NCBI RefSeq assembly: GCF_014204865.1
Contig: NZ_JACHMG010000001.1
Span: forward strand, 7,404,501 to 7,468,500
From: Amycolatopsis jiangsuensis
GTDB taxonomy: Bacteria > Actinomycetota > Actinomycetes > Mycobacteriales > Pseudonocardiaceae
Reading direction: 5' to 3'
Length of the DNA stretch: 64,000 bases
Each line of letters opens with the position of its first letter. Positions within the stretch are counted from its first letter, which is position 1. A model generated the notes under the pieces. The model did no database searches. It had not been told where the DNA came from and was given only the letters and a program-made list of their open reading frames with translations. A program made the translations under genes and the position numbers. This document shows, in pieces, positions 55,704 to 63,716 of this stretch.

Positions 55704-56512
55704 CCGAGCGCACCGAAGTGCTGCAACCGGAGCCCGCCGTGGCGCTGGCCCGGCTCCTCGGCGTCCCCCCGCCGAACCTCGACACCGACGGGTTGCCCCT
55801 GCTGTGGCACTGGGTCTACCTCCTCGACCGGCCACTCCAGGCCGACCTGGGGCCGGACGGTCACCCCGTGCGCGGCGTCGTCCCGGCCCCGCCCGCGCCC
55901 GGACGCCGGCGCATGGCGGCCGGGGGTCGGGTCACCCGGACCGGGCCGCTGGTCGTCGGCCGGGCCGCGACCCGGCGCACCGAAATCGTGTCGACGACGG
56001 ACAAGACGGGACGGTCGGGCCCGCTGACCTTCGTCGTCGTCCGGCACACCCTCAGCCAGGACGACGGGGTGAAGGTCATCGAGGAGCAGGACATCGTCTA
56101 CCGCGACGCCGCACCGGCCGCTACCCCGGCCGGCTCGGCGACGGCGGCCACCCCGGTGCCGCTCGAAGCGGACGAGCGGGCGTTCCCGGTCGACCCGACT
56201 GTCCTGTTCCGCTTCTCGGCGTTGACCTACAACGCCCACCGCATCCACTACGACCGCGACTACGCCCACGACGTCGAGGGTTATCCGGGGCTGGTCGTCC
56301 ACGGCCCACTGCAGGCGTTGGTCATGGCGGAAGCCGTCCGCGCGACCGGAGCGACGGCCACCGCCATCGACTACCGCGTCGTCGCGCCGCTGCTGCACCA
56401 CCAAGGTCTGGTGGTGCGTTCCCCCGCAACCGGCTCGTCCCGGCGGGTTTCCGTCCGCGACCACGGTGGCCGGGTCACCGCGAACGGGTTGGTCGAAACG
56501 CCCGCTGGGTAA
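55700..56512 (+). CDS. MaoC/HTD2-like enoyl-CoA hydratase (itaconyl-/mesaconyl-CoA hydratase type)
   Basis: A 270-residue double hot-dog protein. The C-terminal half has FSALTYNAHRIHYDRDYA (about 170-187), the active-site block of mesaconyl-C4-CoA and itaconyl-CoA hydratases, and GLVVHGPLQALVMAEAV after it. The N-terminal half is the divergent partner domain (LLDRPLQADLGPDGHP). It should add water to a C5 enoyl-CoA to give citramalyl-CoA, the substrate of the CitE-like enzyme two genes upstream. Last gene of the operon. Confidence 0.87.
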   Translation: MTERTEVLQPEPAVALARLLGVPPPNLDTDGLPLLWHWVYLLDRPLQADLGPDGHPVRGVVPAPPAPGRRRMAAGGRVTRTGPLVVGRAATRRTEIVSTTDKTGRSGPLTFVVVRHTLSQDDGVKVIEEQDIVYRDAAPAATPAGSATAATPVPLEADERAFPVDPTVLFRFSALTYNAHRIHYDRDYAHDVEGYPGLVVHGPLQALVMAEAVRATGATATAIDYRVVAPLLHHQGLVVRSPATGSSRRVSVRDHGGRVTANGLVETPAG

Positions 56513-56623
56513 GGGAAAGCATGATGAGGGCGCGTGCCGGAGCGTAAGCCGGCTTCGCCGAGAGCGACGACGTCGACCGCTGCACCCGAGGTCGTGGTGT
56601 CCAGCGACCGATCGCCGTCCGCG

Positions 56624-57919
56624 TCAGTCGATGTCCTTGTCCTTCGTCTCGGGCATCGTCAGGTAGACGATCAGGCCGATCGCGGCGGCGATCGCGCAGT
56701 ACAGCCACACCCACGTCCCGAGCCCGTTGGTCGTCAGCCACGTGGTGAGATACGGGACCGTGCCGCCGAACACCGCGACCGACAACGCATAGGGGAGACC
56801 GATGCCGGTCGCCCGGACCTCCGGCGGGAACTGTTCGGCCATGACGGCCGCGACGTTGGCCGAATAGCCGAGCAACAGGACCAGCCCGGCGACCTGGACG
56901 AGCAGCAGCAGCCGGAAATCGCCGTTCAGCAGCCGGAAAGCGGGCCACGCGAGCAGCAGGAACCCGCCGGCGAACGCCACCATGGTGGGCTTGCGGCCGA
57001 TCCGGTCGGACAGCATCCCGGCGAACGGCAAGAGGACCACGAAGGTGACGAGCCCGATGACGTTGGCCAGCAGCGCCTGGCTGAGCGGGATGTGCGTGGA
57101 CACGGACGCGTAGGTGGGCAGGTAGGTCAGCCACATGTTGTAGAGCACGACGCCGGCGATGTTCAGGCCGAAGACGCGCAACGCCGCCTTCGGGTGCTGC
57201 CGGAGCATCGTCACGAGGGCGTTGCGCCGGCCGCCGCGGGTTTCCCCGCGGTGGAACGACGGCGTTTCTTCCACCGAGCGACGCAGCCAGAGCCCGGCGA
57301 GCCCGAACAGCGAAGCGACCACGAACGCCAGGCGCCAGCCCCAGCTCTCCAGCGCCTGCCGGGGCAGCGCCGACGTCACGATCGCGCCCATGCCCGAGGC
57401 GATGAGGATGCCCGCGCCGACCGAGACCTGCTGCCACGATCCGGCGAACGCGCGGCGACCGGGGCCCGCGGACTCCACGAGGAAGGCCGACGCCGAGCCG
57501 AATTCACCCCCGGCGGCGAAGCCCTGCGCCATGCGCGCGATCACCAGGATGATCGGCGCCGCGAGGCCGACCTGGGCGTAGGACGGCGAGACCCCGATGA
57601 CGAACGTCGCCGCGGCCATCAGGCCGATCGTGAGCACGAGGCCCTTCTTGCGGCCGTGCCGGTCCGCGTAGGCGCCCATGATCGCGGCGCCGATCGGCCG
57701 CACGACGAAACCGACGGCGAAGATGGCCAAAGTGGACAGCAGCGCCGCGCTGTCGTTGCCCGGTGGGAAGAAGTGGTGCGCGAAGACCGACGAGAACGTC
57801 GTGTACACCGCCCAGTCGATGAACTCGACGGCGTTGCCGATGCTGCCGGCGACGAGCGCCCGGTGGTTGCCCCGTCCGGTCTTTTCCGTCGGGGCCGTGC
57901 TGAGCCGAGTGGGTTCCAT
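56624..57919 (-). CDS. MFS transporter of the metabolite:H+ symporter (MHS) family
   Basis: A 431-residue carrier with about 12 helices. GNAVEFIDWAVYTTF opens helix 1, GAYADRHGRKKGLVLTI is the loop 2-3 motif, and SDRIGRKPTM repeats it in the second half. MHS carriers move dicarboxylates, proline-betaine, shikimate and similar compounds. It is the last gene of a four-gene - strand operon with two peptidase-type hydrolases, so small peptides or N-acyl amino acids are plausible cargo. It converges on the itaconate-type operon, which has no carrier of its own. Confidence 0.9.
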   Translation of the reverse strand: MEPTRLSTAPTEKTGRGNHRALVAGSIGNAVEFIDWAVYTTFSSVFAHHFFPPGNDSAALLSTLAIFAVGFVVRPIGAAIMGAYADRHGRKKGLVLTIGLMAAATFVIGVSPSYAQVGLAAPIILVIARMAQGFAAGGEFGSASAFLVESAGPGRRAFAGSWQQVSVGAGILIASGMGAIVTSALPRQALESWGWRLAFVVASLFGLAGLWLRRSVEETPSFHRGETRGGRRNALVTMLRQHPKAALRVFGLNIAGVVLYNMWLTYLPTYASVSTHIPLSQALLANVIGLVTFVVLLPFAGMLSDRIGRKPTMVAFAGGFLLLAWPAFRLLNGDFRLLLLVQVAGLVLLLGYSANVAAVMAEQFPPEVRATGIGLPYALSVAVFGGTVPYLTTWLTTNGLGTWVWLYCAIAAAIGLIVYLTMPETKDKDID

Positions 57920-57931
57920 GGTCGTTTTCCC

Positions 57932-59086
57932 TCAGTCCCCGGAGGTCGTCAACCGACCCCGGATCGGTGCGGACTGTGCGACGTCCGCGATCGTGAGCGC
58001 CATCGCCAGGCCGCCGTCGCGCACGAACCGGTCGCCTTCCGCGCCACCGGCCGCGACCGCGAAGGCGGCGGTGTGATTCCCGTCCTCCGCCGGCAGGTCG
58101 AACGACAGCATGGGGTGCAGCGCGGGGAGCACCTGCGAGACGTTGCCCATGTCGGTCGAGCCGAACAGTTTCTCCGGGTAGTCCGGAAAGGTGCGGCCCA
58201 CGGCCTTCGCGTGGGTCTCGAACAGCGCGGCCAGGTCCGGGTCGTGCCGGAACTCGCGGTACAGCGAGGGCTGCGTGGTGAAGTCCACCGCGGCCCCGGC
58301 CGCGAGAGCGCCGGCTTCGAAGCATCTGCGAACCCGCGCCCACACCTCGTCGACCTCCACGATGGTGTCGCAGCGGATCATGCACTCGGCCACGGCCCGG
58401 TCGGGGATGACGTTCACGGCCGAACCGGCCTCCTGCACAACGCAATGGACCCGGACACCGTCGCGCAACTGCTGCCGCAGCAGTCCGATGGCGGTCTGCG
58501 CGACCACCATCGCGTCCGCGGCGTTCAGCGCGTTCCACGGTCGCGACGCGTGACCGCCGCGGCCGGTGTACTCGATCTGCCACGACCGCGAGGCCCGGAA
58601 CTGCGGACTGACGACGTCCTTCAGCGACGGGTGCACCATCATCGCCGCGTGTGTCCCCGCGAAGACACCGCGGTTGACCATGATCTCCTTGCCCGTGCCG
58701 CGTTCCTCCGCCGGCGTGCCGAACACCTTGAGCGTCAGCCCCAGCTCATCGGCGAACGGCACCAGCGCCAGCGCCGCGCCCACCCCCGCCGCGGCGATCG
58801 CGTTGTGCCCGCAGCCGTGCCCGATCCCGGGGAGCGCGTCCATCTCGGCGCAGATGCCGAACACCAGCTCACCGGAACCCACCGAGGCCACGAACGCCGT
58901 GGGCAGGTCTGCCACCTGCTTCTCGACGGAGAACCCGTGCCGGGCCAAGACGTCGACGATGGCCGCGGAGGTTCGGTGCTCCTCGAAGGCGAGCTCCGGG
59001 TCGGCGTTGATGGCGTGCGACAGAGCCAGGACGTCGTCGAGGTTCCGCGCGAAAGTGTTCTCGATCTGGTTCTGGATGCCGGTCAT
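57932..59086 (-). CDS. M20 family amidohydrolase (AbgB/amidohydrolase subfamily)
   Basis: A 384-residue metallohydrolase. Metal ligands can be placed in EMDALPGIGHGCGHN, GTPAEERGTG and MMVHPSLKD; GGHASRPWNALNAADAMV marks the dimerisation domain, and HTAAF lies near the C-terminus. This branch cleaves N-acyl or aminobenzoyl-glutamate-type amide bonds. The start overlaps the M19 gene stop (ATGA), and the MFS gene follows 12 bp later. Confidence 0.9.
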   Translation of the reverse strand: MTGIQNQIENTFARNLDDVLALSHAINADPELAFEEHRTSAAIVDVLARHGFSVEKQVADLPTAFVASVGSGELVFGICAEMDALPGIGHGCGHNAIAAAGVGAALALVPFADELGLTLKVFGTPAEERGTGKEIMVNRGVFAGTHAAMMVHPSLKDVVSPQFRASRSWQIEYTGRGGHASRPWNALNAADAMVVAQTAIGLLRQQLRDGVRVHCVVQEAGSAVNVIPDRAVAECMIRCDTIVEVDEVWARVRRCFEAGALAAGAAVDFTTQPSLYREFRHDPDLAALFETHAKAVGRTFPDYPEKLFGSTDMGNVSQVLPALHPMLSFDLPAEDGNHTAAFAVAAGGAEGDRFVRDGGLAMALTIADVAQSAPIRGRLTTSGD

Positions 59087-60291
59087 CGCCACACCTCGGT
59101 CAGCAGTCGCAGGATGTTGCCGCCGAGCACGGCGGTGATTTCGTCGTCGCGGTACCCGTGCTCGACGAGCCAGCCGGCGATGTTGCGGAAGTTCTCGGTC
59201 GGGTTCTCGAGCCCGTCGACGTGGCTGACCCGCTCCCACTCGAGGTCACCCGCGTCGAACACGGTCGACGAGCCGATCACGTCGCTGATGGCCTTCTGGA
59301 AGGCGGCGTGGTCGCCGTAGAGCGTGTCCGGGCCGAACGCGACGTGCTCGATGCCCATCAGCTCGACGGCGTGCGTGAAGTGGTCCATCACCGACTCGAT
59401 CGACTGCGCGCGGTGGTCGTAGGACACCGTCGTGTGCGGTGCCGCCTCGATCCCCAGCACGCCCCCGCGCTCCGCGCAGGCCTTGAGGACGTCGTCCGGC
59501 TTCATCCGTGTGATGGGCCAGACCGCCCGCGCGCCGGCGTGCGTGATCGCGATGGGCTTGGCCGACGCCTCGATCGCGTCCAGGCAGGTCCGGTCACTCG
59601 CGTGGGAGACGTCGACGAGCATGCCCACGGCGTTCATTCGCTCCACCGCGCGCCGGCCGAAGGCGGTCAGGCCGCCGTCGTGCTGCTCCTTCTGGCCGCT
59701 GCCGAGCGTGTTCGCCTCCGAGTAGACCAGGCCCATCTGCCGGATCCCCAGTCCGTAGAGGACGTCGATGCGGTCCAGCTCGTTCTCGATCATGCCGGCG
59801 GACTCGGTGCCCAGCACGAAGGCGACGTGCCCGTCGCGCTGGGCGTCGAGGATGTCTCCGACGGTGCGAGCGACGACGGCACCGTCCTGGTGGGCGAGGT
59901 CGGCGAGCCGCAGGCCGAGCGTCGTGACGAGGTCGTCCCACTTCCAGCCCGCCCGGCGGGTGCTGCCGATGACGCCGAACCAGTTGTCGAAGACCGCGGT
60001 CAGTCCGGCTTTGTGCAGCTCGGCGAACGCGGTGAACTCGTGCTTGGCGCGCAGGAAGGCGGGCGTGTCCGCGGAGTCGGCCGGCAGCAGCTGCGGATGG
60101 TCATGGAAGCTGATGGTCACGTTGTCCGCCAGCAGGCGGTCGATCCGCGCCCGCCGGTCGTCGTCCGGACCGGTGGTGAAGCGGCTTCGGCGAATACTCG
60201 GATCGGACAGTTCGACGGCGGGGAAGTCGGCTCCCCGTCGGAGGTAGGGAAACGATTCGTAGTCGCCAGGTTTGGCGGCGGGACTGTACAT
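59083..60291 (-). CDS. M19 (renal/membrane dipeptidase) family protein
   Basis: A 402-residue TIM-barrel hydrolase. Metal-site motifs include the bridging Glu in VLGTESAGM, His in VDVSHASD, His in ITHAGARAVWP and a late Asp in FGPDTLYGD. The first metal motif, usually HxD (HNDLP-like), reads FHDHP here, so the metal centre differs from the standard one. There is no signal peptide. Relatives cleave dipeptides or act on D-residues. Second gene of the operon, 28 bp after the CapA-like gene. Confidence 0.87.
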   Translation of the reverse strand: MYSPAAKPGDYESFPYLRRGADFPAVELSDPSIRRSRFTTGPDDDRRARIDRLLADNVTISFHDHPQLLPADSADTPAFLRAKHEFTAFAELHKAGLTAVFDNWFGVIGSTRRAGWKWDDLVTTLGLRLADLAHQDGAVVARTVGDILDAQRDGHVAFVLGTESAGMIENELDRIDVLYGLGIRQMGLVYSEANTLGSGQKEQHDGGLTAFGRRAVERMNAVGMLVDVSHASDRTCLDAIEASAKPIAITHAGARAVWPITRMKPDDVLKACAERGGVLGIEAAPHTTVSYDHRAQSIESVMDHFTHAVELMGIEHVAFGPDTLYGDHAAFQKAISDVIGSSTVFDAGDLEWERVSHVDGLENPTENFRNIAGWLVEHGYRDDEITAVLGGNILRLLTEVWR

Positions 60292-60319
60292 CGAAACGCT
60301 CCTTGGTGGTCGGTGGCGG

Positions 60320-61438
60320 TCAGGCGGTGGCAGCGCGCCGGACGGTGCCGTCGTCGTCCACGACGATGGCCGGGTCCAGGTCCCTGGACGTCCCGGCGAC
60401 CTGCGCGAGGATCGACGCGGCGACGTCCGGCCGGGGGATGACCGGCTGGCTGTCCGGGTCGAGTTCGATCGGGTCGAGGCGCAGGGTCGGGCCGGCGCCG
60501 CCCAGCCCGACGCGGAACACGGCGCTCTCGAACCACGGGCCGCGCACCAGCGCCGGGCGGTAGGGGGCCGACGGATGGGCGTCGTGCTTCGGCACCATCG
60601 ATTCGGCGTTCCAGCCGTCGCACCAGTCGAAGACGAAGTTGCCTGTGGAGTAGAGGATCAGCCCGTTCCGGTGGAACTCCACGGGGTGCAGGCAGTGCGG
60701 GTGGTGCCCGATGACGAGGTCGACACCCGCGTCGATCAATCGCCTGGCCAAGGGCTGCTGGTACTCGGCCAGCGGCCCCTGCGCCGCGGGCAGGTAGCAG
60801 TGCGGGACGCCCCAGTGCAGTGCCACGACGACGAAGTCGTTGCGCCGCTTCGCCTCCCGGACCAGAACCTCGGCCGCCCGCACGTCCGGCTCGTGGGCGC
60901 TGGAGTGGACGAACGGCGGCGTCCCCGGCGTCTCGTCCAGAAAGCCGCTGTCGTATTCGAAGGACTGACGCACCCGGATTGCGCCGATGCCCGCGCGGTC
61001 CGCGGTCGCGTCGAAGCCCCGCGGTAGTGCGCAGCAGAAGCTGAAGAACGCGAGGCTTTCGCCGCCGGCCGAGACGACTCGGGCGCGCGTCGCTTCGGCG
61101 CGCGTCTCCCCGAAGCCGGCGTGGCCGACTCCCGCGGCGTCCAGCGCGCGGACGGTGTCGCGCATTCCCTCGGCGCCGTAGTCCAGCGCGTGGTTCATCG
61201 CCAGGGACACCAGGTCGAACCCGAGGTCGGCCAGCTCCGCGGCACCCGACGTCGGCGCCCGCATGGCGACCAGCTTTTCCGCGCGCTGCCCCCGTCCGGT
61301 GAGCGGGACTTCGAGGTTGCCGATCGTCAGGTCGCCGCCGCGCAGGAGTCCGAACGCCGAAGCGCCGGGGTCCGAGCGGCCGCCGGGACGGCGCGGCCAC
61401 CCCGAGACGACGACGTCGCCCACAACAGTCAGATCCAT
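60320..61438 (-). CDS. CapA/PGA_cap-type metallophosphoesterase-like protein
   Basis: A 372-residue protein of the calcineurin-like CapA family. It has LTVVGDVVVSG, GNLEVPLTG, SLAMNHALDYGAEGM, ALHWGVPHC, GHHPHCLHPVEF and YSTGNFVFD. Classical CapA proteins work in poly-gamma-glutamate export and have a membrane helix; this one has neither signal nor helix and heads an operon with two peptide-type hydrolases and a transporter, so breakdown rather than capsule making is likely. ATG 61438 follows GGAG. It is divergent from the IclR regulator. Confidence 0.85.
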   Translation of the reverse strand: MDLTVVGDVVVSGWPRRPGGRSDPGASAFGLLRGGDLTIGNLEVPLTGRGQRAEKLVAMRAPTSGAAELADLGFDLVSLAMNHALDYGAEGMRDTVRALDAAGVGHAGFGETRAEATRARVVSAGGESLAFFSFCCALPRGFDATADRAGIGAIRVRQSFEYDSGFLDETPGTPPFVHSSAHEPDVRAAEVLVREAKRRNDFVVVALHWGVPHCYLPAAQGPLAEYQQPLARRLIDAGVDLVIGHHPHCLHPVEFHRNGLILYSTGNFVFDWCDGWNAESMVPKHDAHPSAPYRPALVRGPWFESAVFRVGLGGAGPTLRLDPIELDPDSQPVIPRPDVAASILAQVAGTSRDLDPAIVVDDDGTVRRAATA

Positions 61439-61439
61439 G

Positions 61440-61452
61440 GGAACTCCGTTCC
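61440..61452. promoter_or_regulatory. Palindrome GGAAC-TCC-GTTCC, possible IclR-type site
   Basis: Perfect 5-bp arms around TCC, directly upstream of the CapA-like start and overlapping its ribosome-binding region. GGAA/TTCC symmetry is common in IclR-family sites, and an IclR gene faces it. Confidence 0.45.
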
Positions 61453-61465
61453 ATAATATGGCACG

Positions 61466-61478
61466 CTGTGCCGCACAG
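61466..61478. promoter_or_regulatory. Palindrome CTGTGC-C-GCACAG in the divergent CapA-like/IclR promoter
   Basis: A perfect 13-bp palindrome, overlapped by a second one, GGCAC-GCT-GTGCC (61460-61472), next to an AT-rich CATAATAT stretch that probably holds the operon promoter. A related 13-mer, CTATGTGGTACAG, occurs upstream of the alpha/beta hydrolase at 63195, so the IclR protein may control both. Confidence 0.5.
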
Positions 61479-61532
61479 TAGACCGACTTTCTCGGCGTTG
61501 TAAAGAGACAGCCGTGCCGGGATGAGGTACGG

Positions 61533-62366
61533 ATGTGCGTCCAGTGGTACGGTCCTGACCTCATGGGCACAGCAGGTGACGGCGGCGAACCGGACAAGCC
61601 GAACAGCAGCATCCGGTCGATGAACAGCGTGCTGAGCACCCTCCGCGTCTTCGAGGAAGTCGCGGTGCGCCAGCCGATCGGCGTCTCGGAACTGGCCCGC
61701 GTGACGGGCATCCCCAAGAGTTCGGTTCAGCGCTGCCTGGTCACCCTCGAACAGGCCCGCTGGCTCCGGGTCGTGGACCGGGAGCACGCGCGGTGGGGCG
61801 TCACGATGAAGGCGCTCGTGCTGGGTCTGCGCAGCGCGGGCGAGCAGGATCTGCGTGAAGTGGCGACGCCGGTCATCAAGGGGCTGGCCGGCGAGACCGG
61901 CGAAACGGTGCTCCTCGGCCTGCGCGACGGCGATGACTACCTGATCGTCGCGCGCGAGGACAGCTCGCAGCTCGTCCGCGTGTTCATGGAGATCGGAACG
62001 CGGGTGCCGCTCGGAGCGACTTCGGGGGGCGTCGCGATCTTCGCCCGCCTCGAACCCGGCGAGGTCGACGAAGTCCTGCGGGCCGAGCCCCGGGAGTTCG
62101 AGGGCGCGCCGCTGCTCGCTCCCGACGAGCTGCGGAAGGAGATCGCCCGGACCGCCGAGCGTGGCTACGCCATGAACATGTCGTCGTGGTACCGCCCGCA
62201 CGTCGCTTCCCTCGGCGCGGCGATCACCAACGCGGCCGGACGACCCGTCGCGGCGGTCACGTTGAGCATCCCGGAGATGCGATACCAGTCCGCGCAGGAG
62301 GAGCAGCTGGCGAAGAAGGTCGTCGCGGCCGCGGACGAGATCAGCCGCCTGCTCTCGTCCCCGTGA
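61533..62366 (+). CDS. IclR family transcriptional regulator
   Basis: A 277-residue regulator: winged helix-turn-helix IGVSELARVTGIPKSSVQRC (about 50-69) and an IclR effector domain (about 110-270). ATG 61533 is chosen because GAGG lies five bases upstream; ATG 61563 would give a shorter N-terminus closer to family length. It is divergent from the CapA/M19/M20/MFS operon. Its 3' end overlaps the convergent alpha/beta hydrolase gene by 26 bp. Confidence 0.88.
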   Translation: MCVQWYGPDLMGTAGDGGEPDKPNSSIRSMNSVLSTLRVFEEVAVRQPIGVSELARVTGIPKSSVQRCLVTLEQARWLRVVDREHARWGVTMKALVLGLRSAGEQDLREVATPVIKGLAGETGETVLLGLRDGDDYLIVAREDSSQLVRVFMEIGTRVPLGATSGGVAIFARLEPGEVDEVLRAEPREFEGAPLLAPDELRKEIARTAERGYAMNMSSWYRPHVASLGAAITNAAGRPVAAVTLSIPEMRYQSAQEEQLAKKVVAAADEISRLLSSP

Positions 62367-63177
62367 CGGCACGGGCGTCTCGAGCGCTCACGACGCCGGC
62401 GATGAGCTCGGCCGTCCCCTCCGGTGACTCCACCGGGAAGTGGTGACTGCCGAGGTCGACGAGCACCACGTCGACCCGGCCCGCCAGGCGGTCGAGGGCT
62501 TCGGGGGTGACCAGTTCGCGCACGCCGAACACGGTGATCGGTTGCTTCACGCCGGCGAGCGCCTCGTCCATGTCCCAGGCGACGAGACCCTCGAACGCCC
62601 GCGTCCCCGCCGGCTGCCGCACCGCGGCCATCTTGGCGAAGTGCGCGTCCTTGAGCGCCGGGTCAGTCCCCGGGGGCGAGCCGGACTCGACCATGGCGCG
62701 GACCAGCCCGGCGAAGTCGTCCTGCAGCGGCCGCAGTAATCCTTGGGCTTGCTCGTCGTCCATGGCGCCGAAGAGGAAGAGGTAGTGCAGGGCGTCGAGC
62801 GCCATGATGTGCCGGACTCGCTCGGGACACAGCCGACCGGTCTCGACCGCCACCGCCCCGCCGAGTGAATGCCCGGCGACGGCGCACTCGGTCACCTCCT
62901 CGGCGTCGAGGACCGCGGCGACGTCGCGCGCGAACTCCTCGATCGTCCAGACGTCGCGCGCCGAACGCGATTCGCCGTGCTCGGCGAGGTCGACCGCGAG
63001 CACCCGGTATCCGTCCGGCAGAAACCCTGTCAGCGCGTCGAAGTCCGTCCGGTCGCACGCCCAGCCGTGGACGAGCACGACCGTGGGTCCCTCGTCCGGT
63101 CCGCTGATCGAATACCGGATGGACGTCCCGTCCGGCCGGCGGACTCCGCGGCTGTCCGGCACCCGGTTCATCGCCAT
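62341..63177 (-). CDS. Alpha/beta hydrolase
   Basis: A 278-residue hydrolase. The oxyanion region is LVHGWACDRTD and the nucleophile lies in GHSLGG (Ser ~101). The acid position reads FGVRELVTPE, so a Glu stands where Asp is usual; the His lies in GSHHFP. It is a typical esterase or C-C hydrolase fold with no specific substrate visible. The start MAMNRVPDS follows AAGGAGAAGGA. It converges on the IclR gene and may share its operator. Confidence 0.88.
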   Translation of the reverse strand: MAMNRVPDSRGVRRPDGTSIRYSISGPDEGPTVVLVHGWACDRTDFDALTGFLPDGYRVLAVDLAEHGESRSARDVWTIEEFARDVAAVLDAEEVTECAVAGHSLGGAVAVETGRLCPERVRHIMALDALHYLFLFGAMDDEQAQGLLRPLQDDFAGLVRAMVESGSPPGTDPALKDAHFAKMAAVRQPAGTRAFEGLVAWDMDEALAGVKQPITVFGVRELVTPEALDRLAGRVDVVLVDLGSHHFPVESPEGTAELIAGVVSARDARAVTGTRAGG

Positions 63178-63194
63178 TCCTTCTCCTTGTGCCG

Positions 63195-63207
63195 CTATGT
63201 GGTACAG
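63195..63207. promoter_or_regulatory. CTATGTGGTACAG, possible second site of the IclR operator
   Basis: Shares nine of 13 bases with the perfect palindrome CTGTGCCGCACAG at 61466 and fits the joint consensus CTRTGYSGYACAG. It lies 18 bp upstream of the alpha/beta hydrolase start. Confidence 0.35.
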
Positions 63208-63625
63208 TGTCTCGTTGAGTAGCATGACGGTAAGGGCGCCGTGAGGACATGTCAATCGCCGGAGCCGTGCCGGGGATCGGCTCGTCCACGGCGGCCGGGT
63301 CGTGGCCGCTGGTCGTCTCGGCGCGGTCCGCCGCGGTACTGGCCACGCAGGCCGTGCCCTTGATCGCGCCGACCGGACCGAGACCGGCGGCGGCTGCTCC
63401 TGGCGTCGCGCCCGAGATAAGCCATCAGCCGGGCAGAACCGGCTACGTGCGGGCGCCGGGGGGCGCTCGTCGCCGTTCCGGTTCGGCTGCCGGGCCAGGT
63501 GCCGTCGCACCGGGAATGTGGCGACGCCACTACTGCGACCGACAGTGTGGTCATGGATTTGATCGGCGAGAAACTGCTCGCCGAGAGCGAGGACGGACCG
63601 GGAAAAGCGCGTTGGTGACCGATCG

Positions 63626-63655
63626 TTGACAACCTGTGACGGCGGTGGCTGATCT
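63626..63655 (+). promoter_or_regulatory. Possible promoter of the STAND-type gene (TTGACA-N18-TGATCT)
   Basis: A perfect TTGACA -35 box at 63626-63631 is followed 18 bases later by TGATCT, about 60 bp upstream of the GTG start. The -10 match is weak. Confidence 0.3.
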
Positions 63656-63716
63656 GGGTAAGGTGGCGGGAGCCGATCGAGGGGGGTGGGGTCATGACTG
63701 GTCGCCGGAGGCTGCT

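Larger units (their letters stand above)
63178..63716. other. Long intergenic region without a supported gene
   Basis: About 540 bp between the alpha/beta hydrolase start and the STAND gene. The left end holds the hydrolase promoter. Frames on both strands stay open for up to about 130 codons but lack homology and consistent codon use. A short stretch on the - strand (GAIKGTACVASTAADRAE, about 63335-63390) looks protein-like but is interrupted. The right end holds a possible promoter for the STAND gene. Confidence 0.5.

Noticed and set aside
56534..59320. Long + strand open frame of over 900 codons opposite the MFS and M20 genes
   Set aside because: It is antisense to two genes with clear family motifs; the translation is Arg/Pro/Asp-rich and domain-free.
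63553..63618. 21-codon open frame MDLIGEKLLAESEDGPGKAR...
   Set aside because: The composition looks protein-like and it lies upstream of the STAND gene, but it is too short, lacks a ribosome-binding site and has no detectable family. It might be a fragment of an older gene.
63249..63629. 126-codon + strand open frame before the STAND gene
   Set aside because: Low-complexity Ala/Gly/Arg composition, no ribosome-binding site and no recognisable motif.
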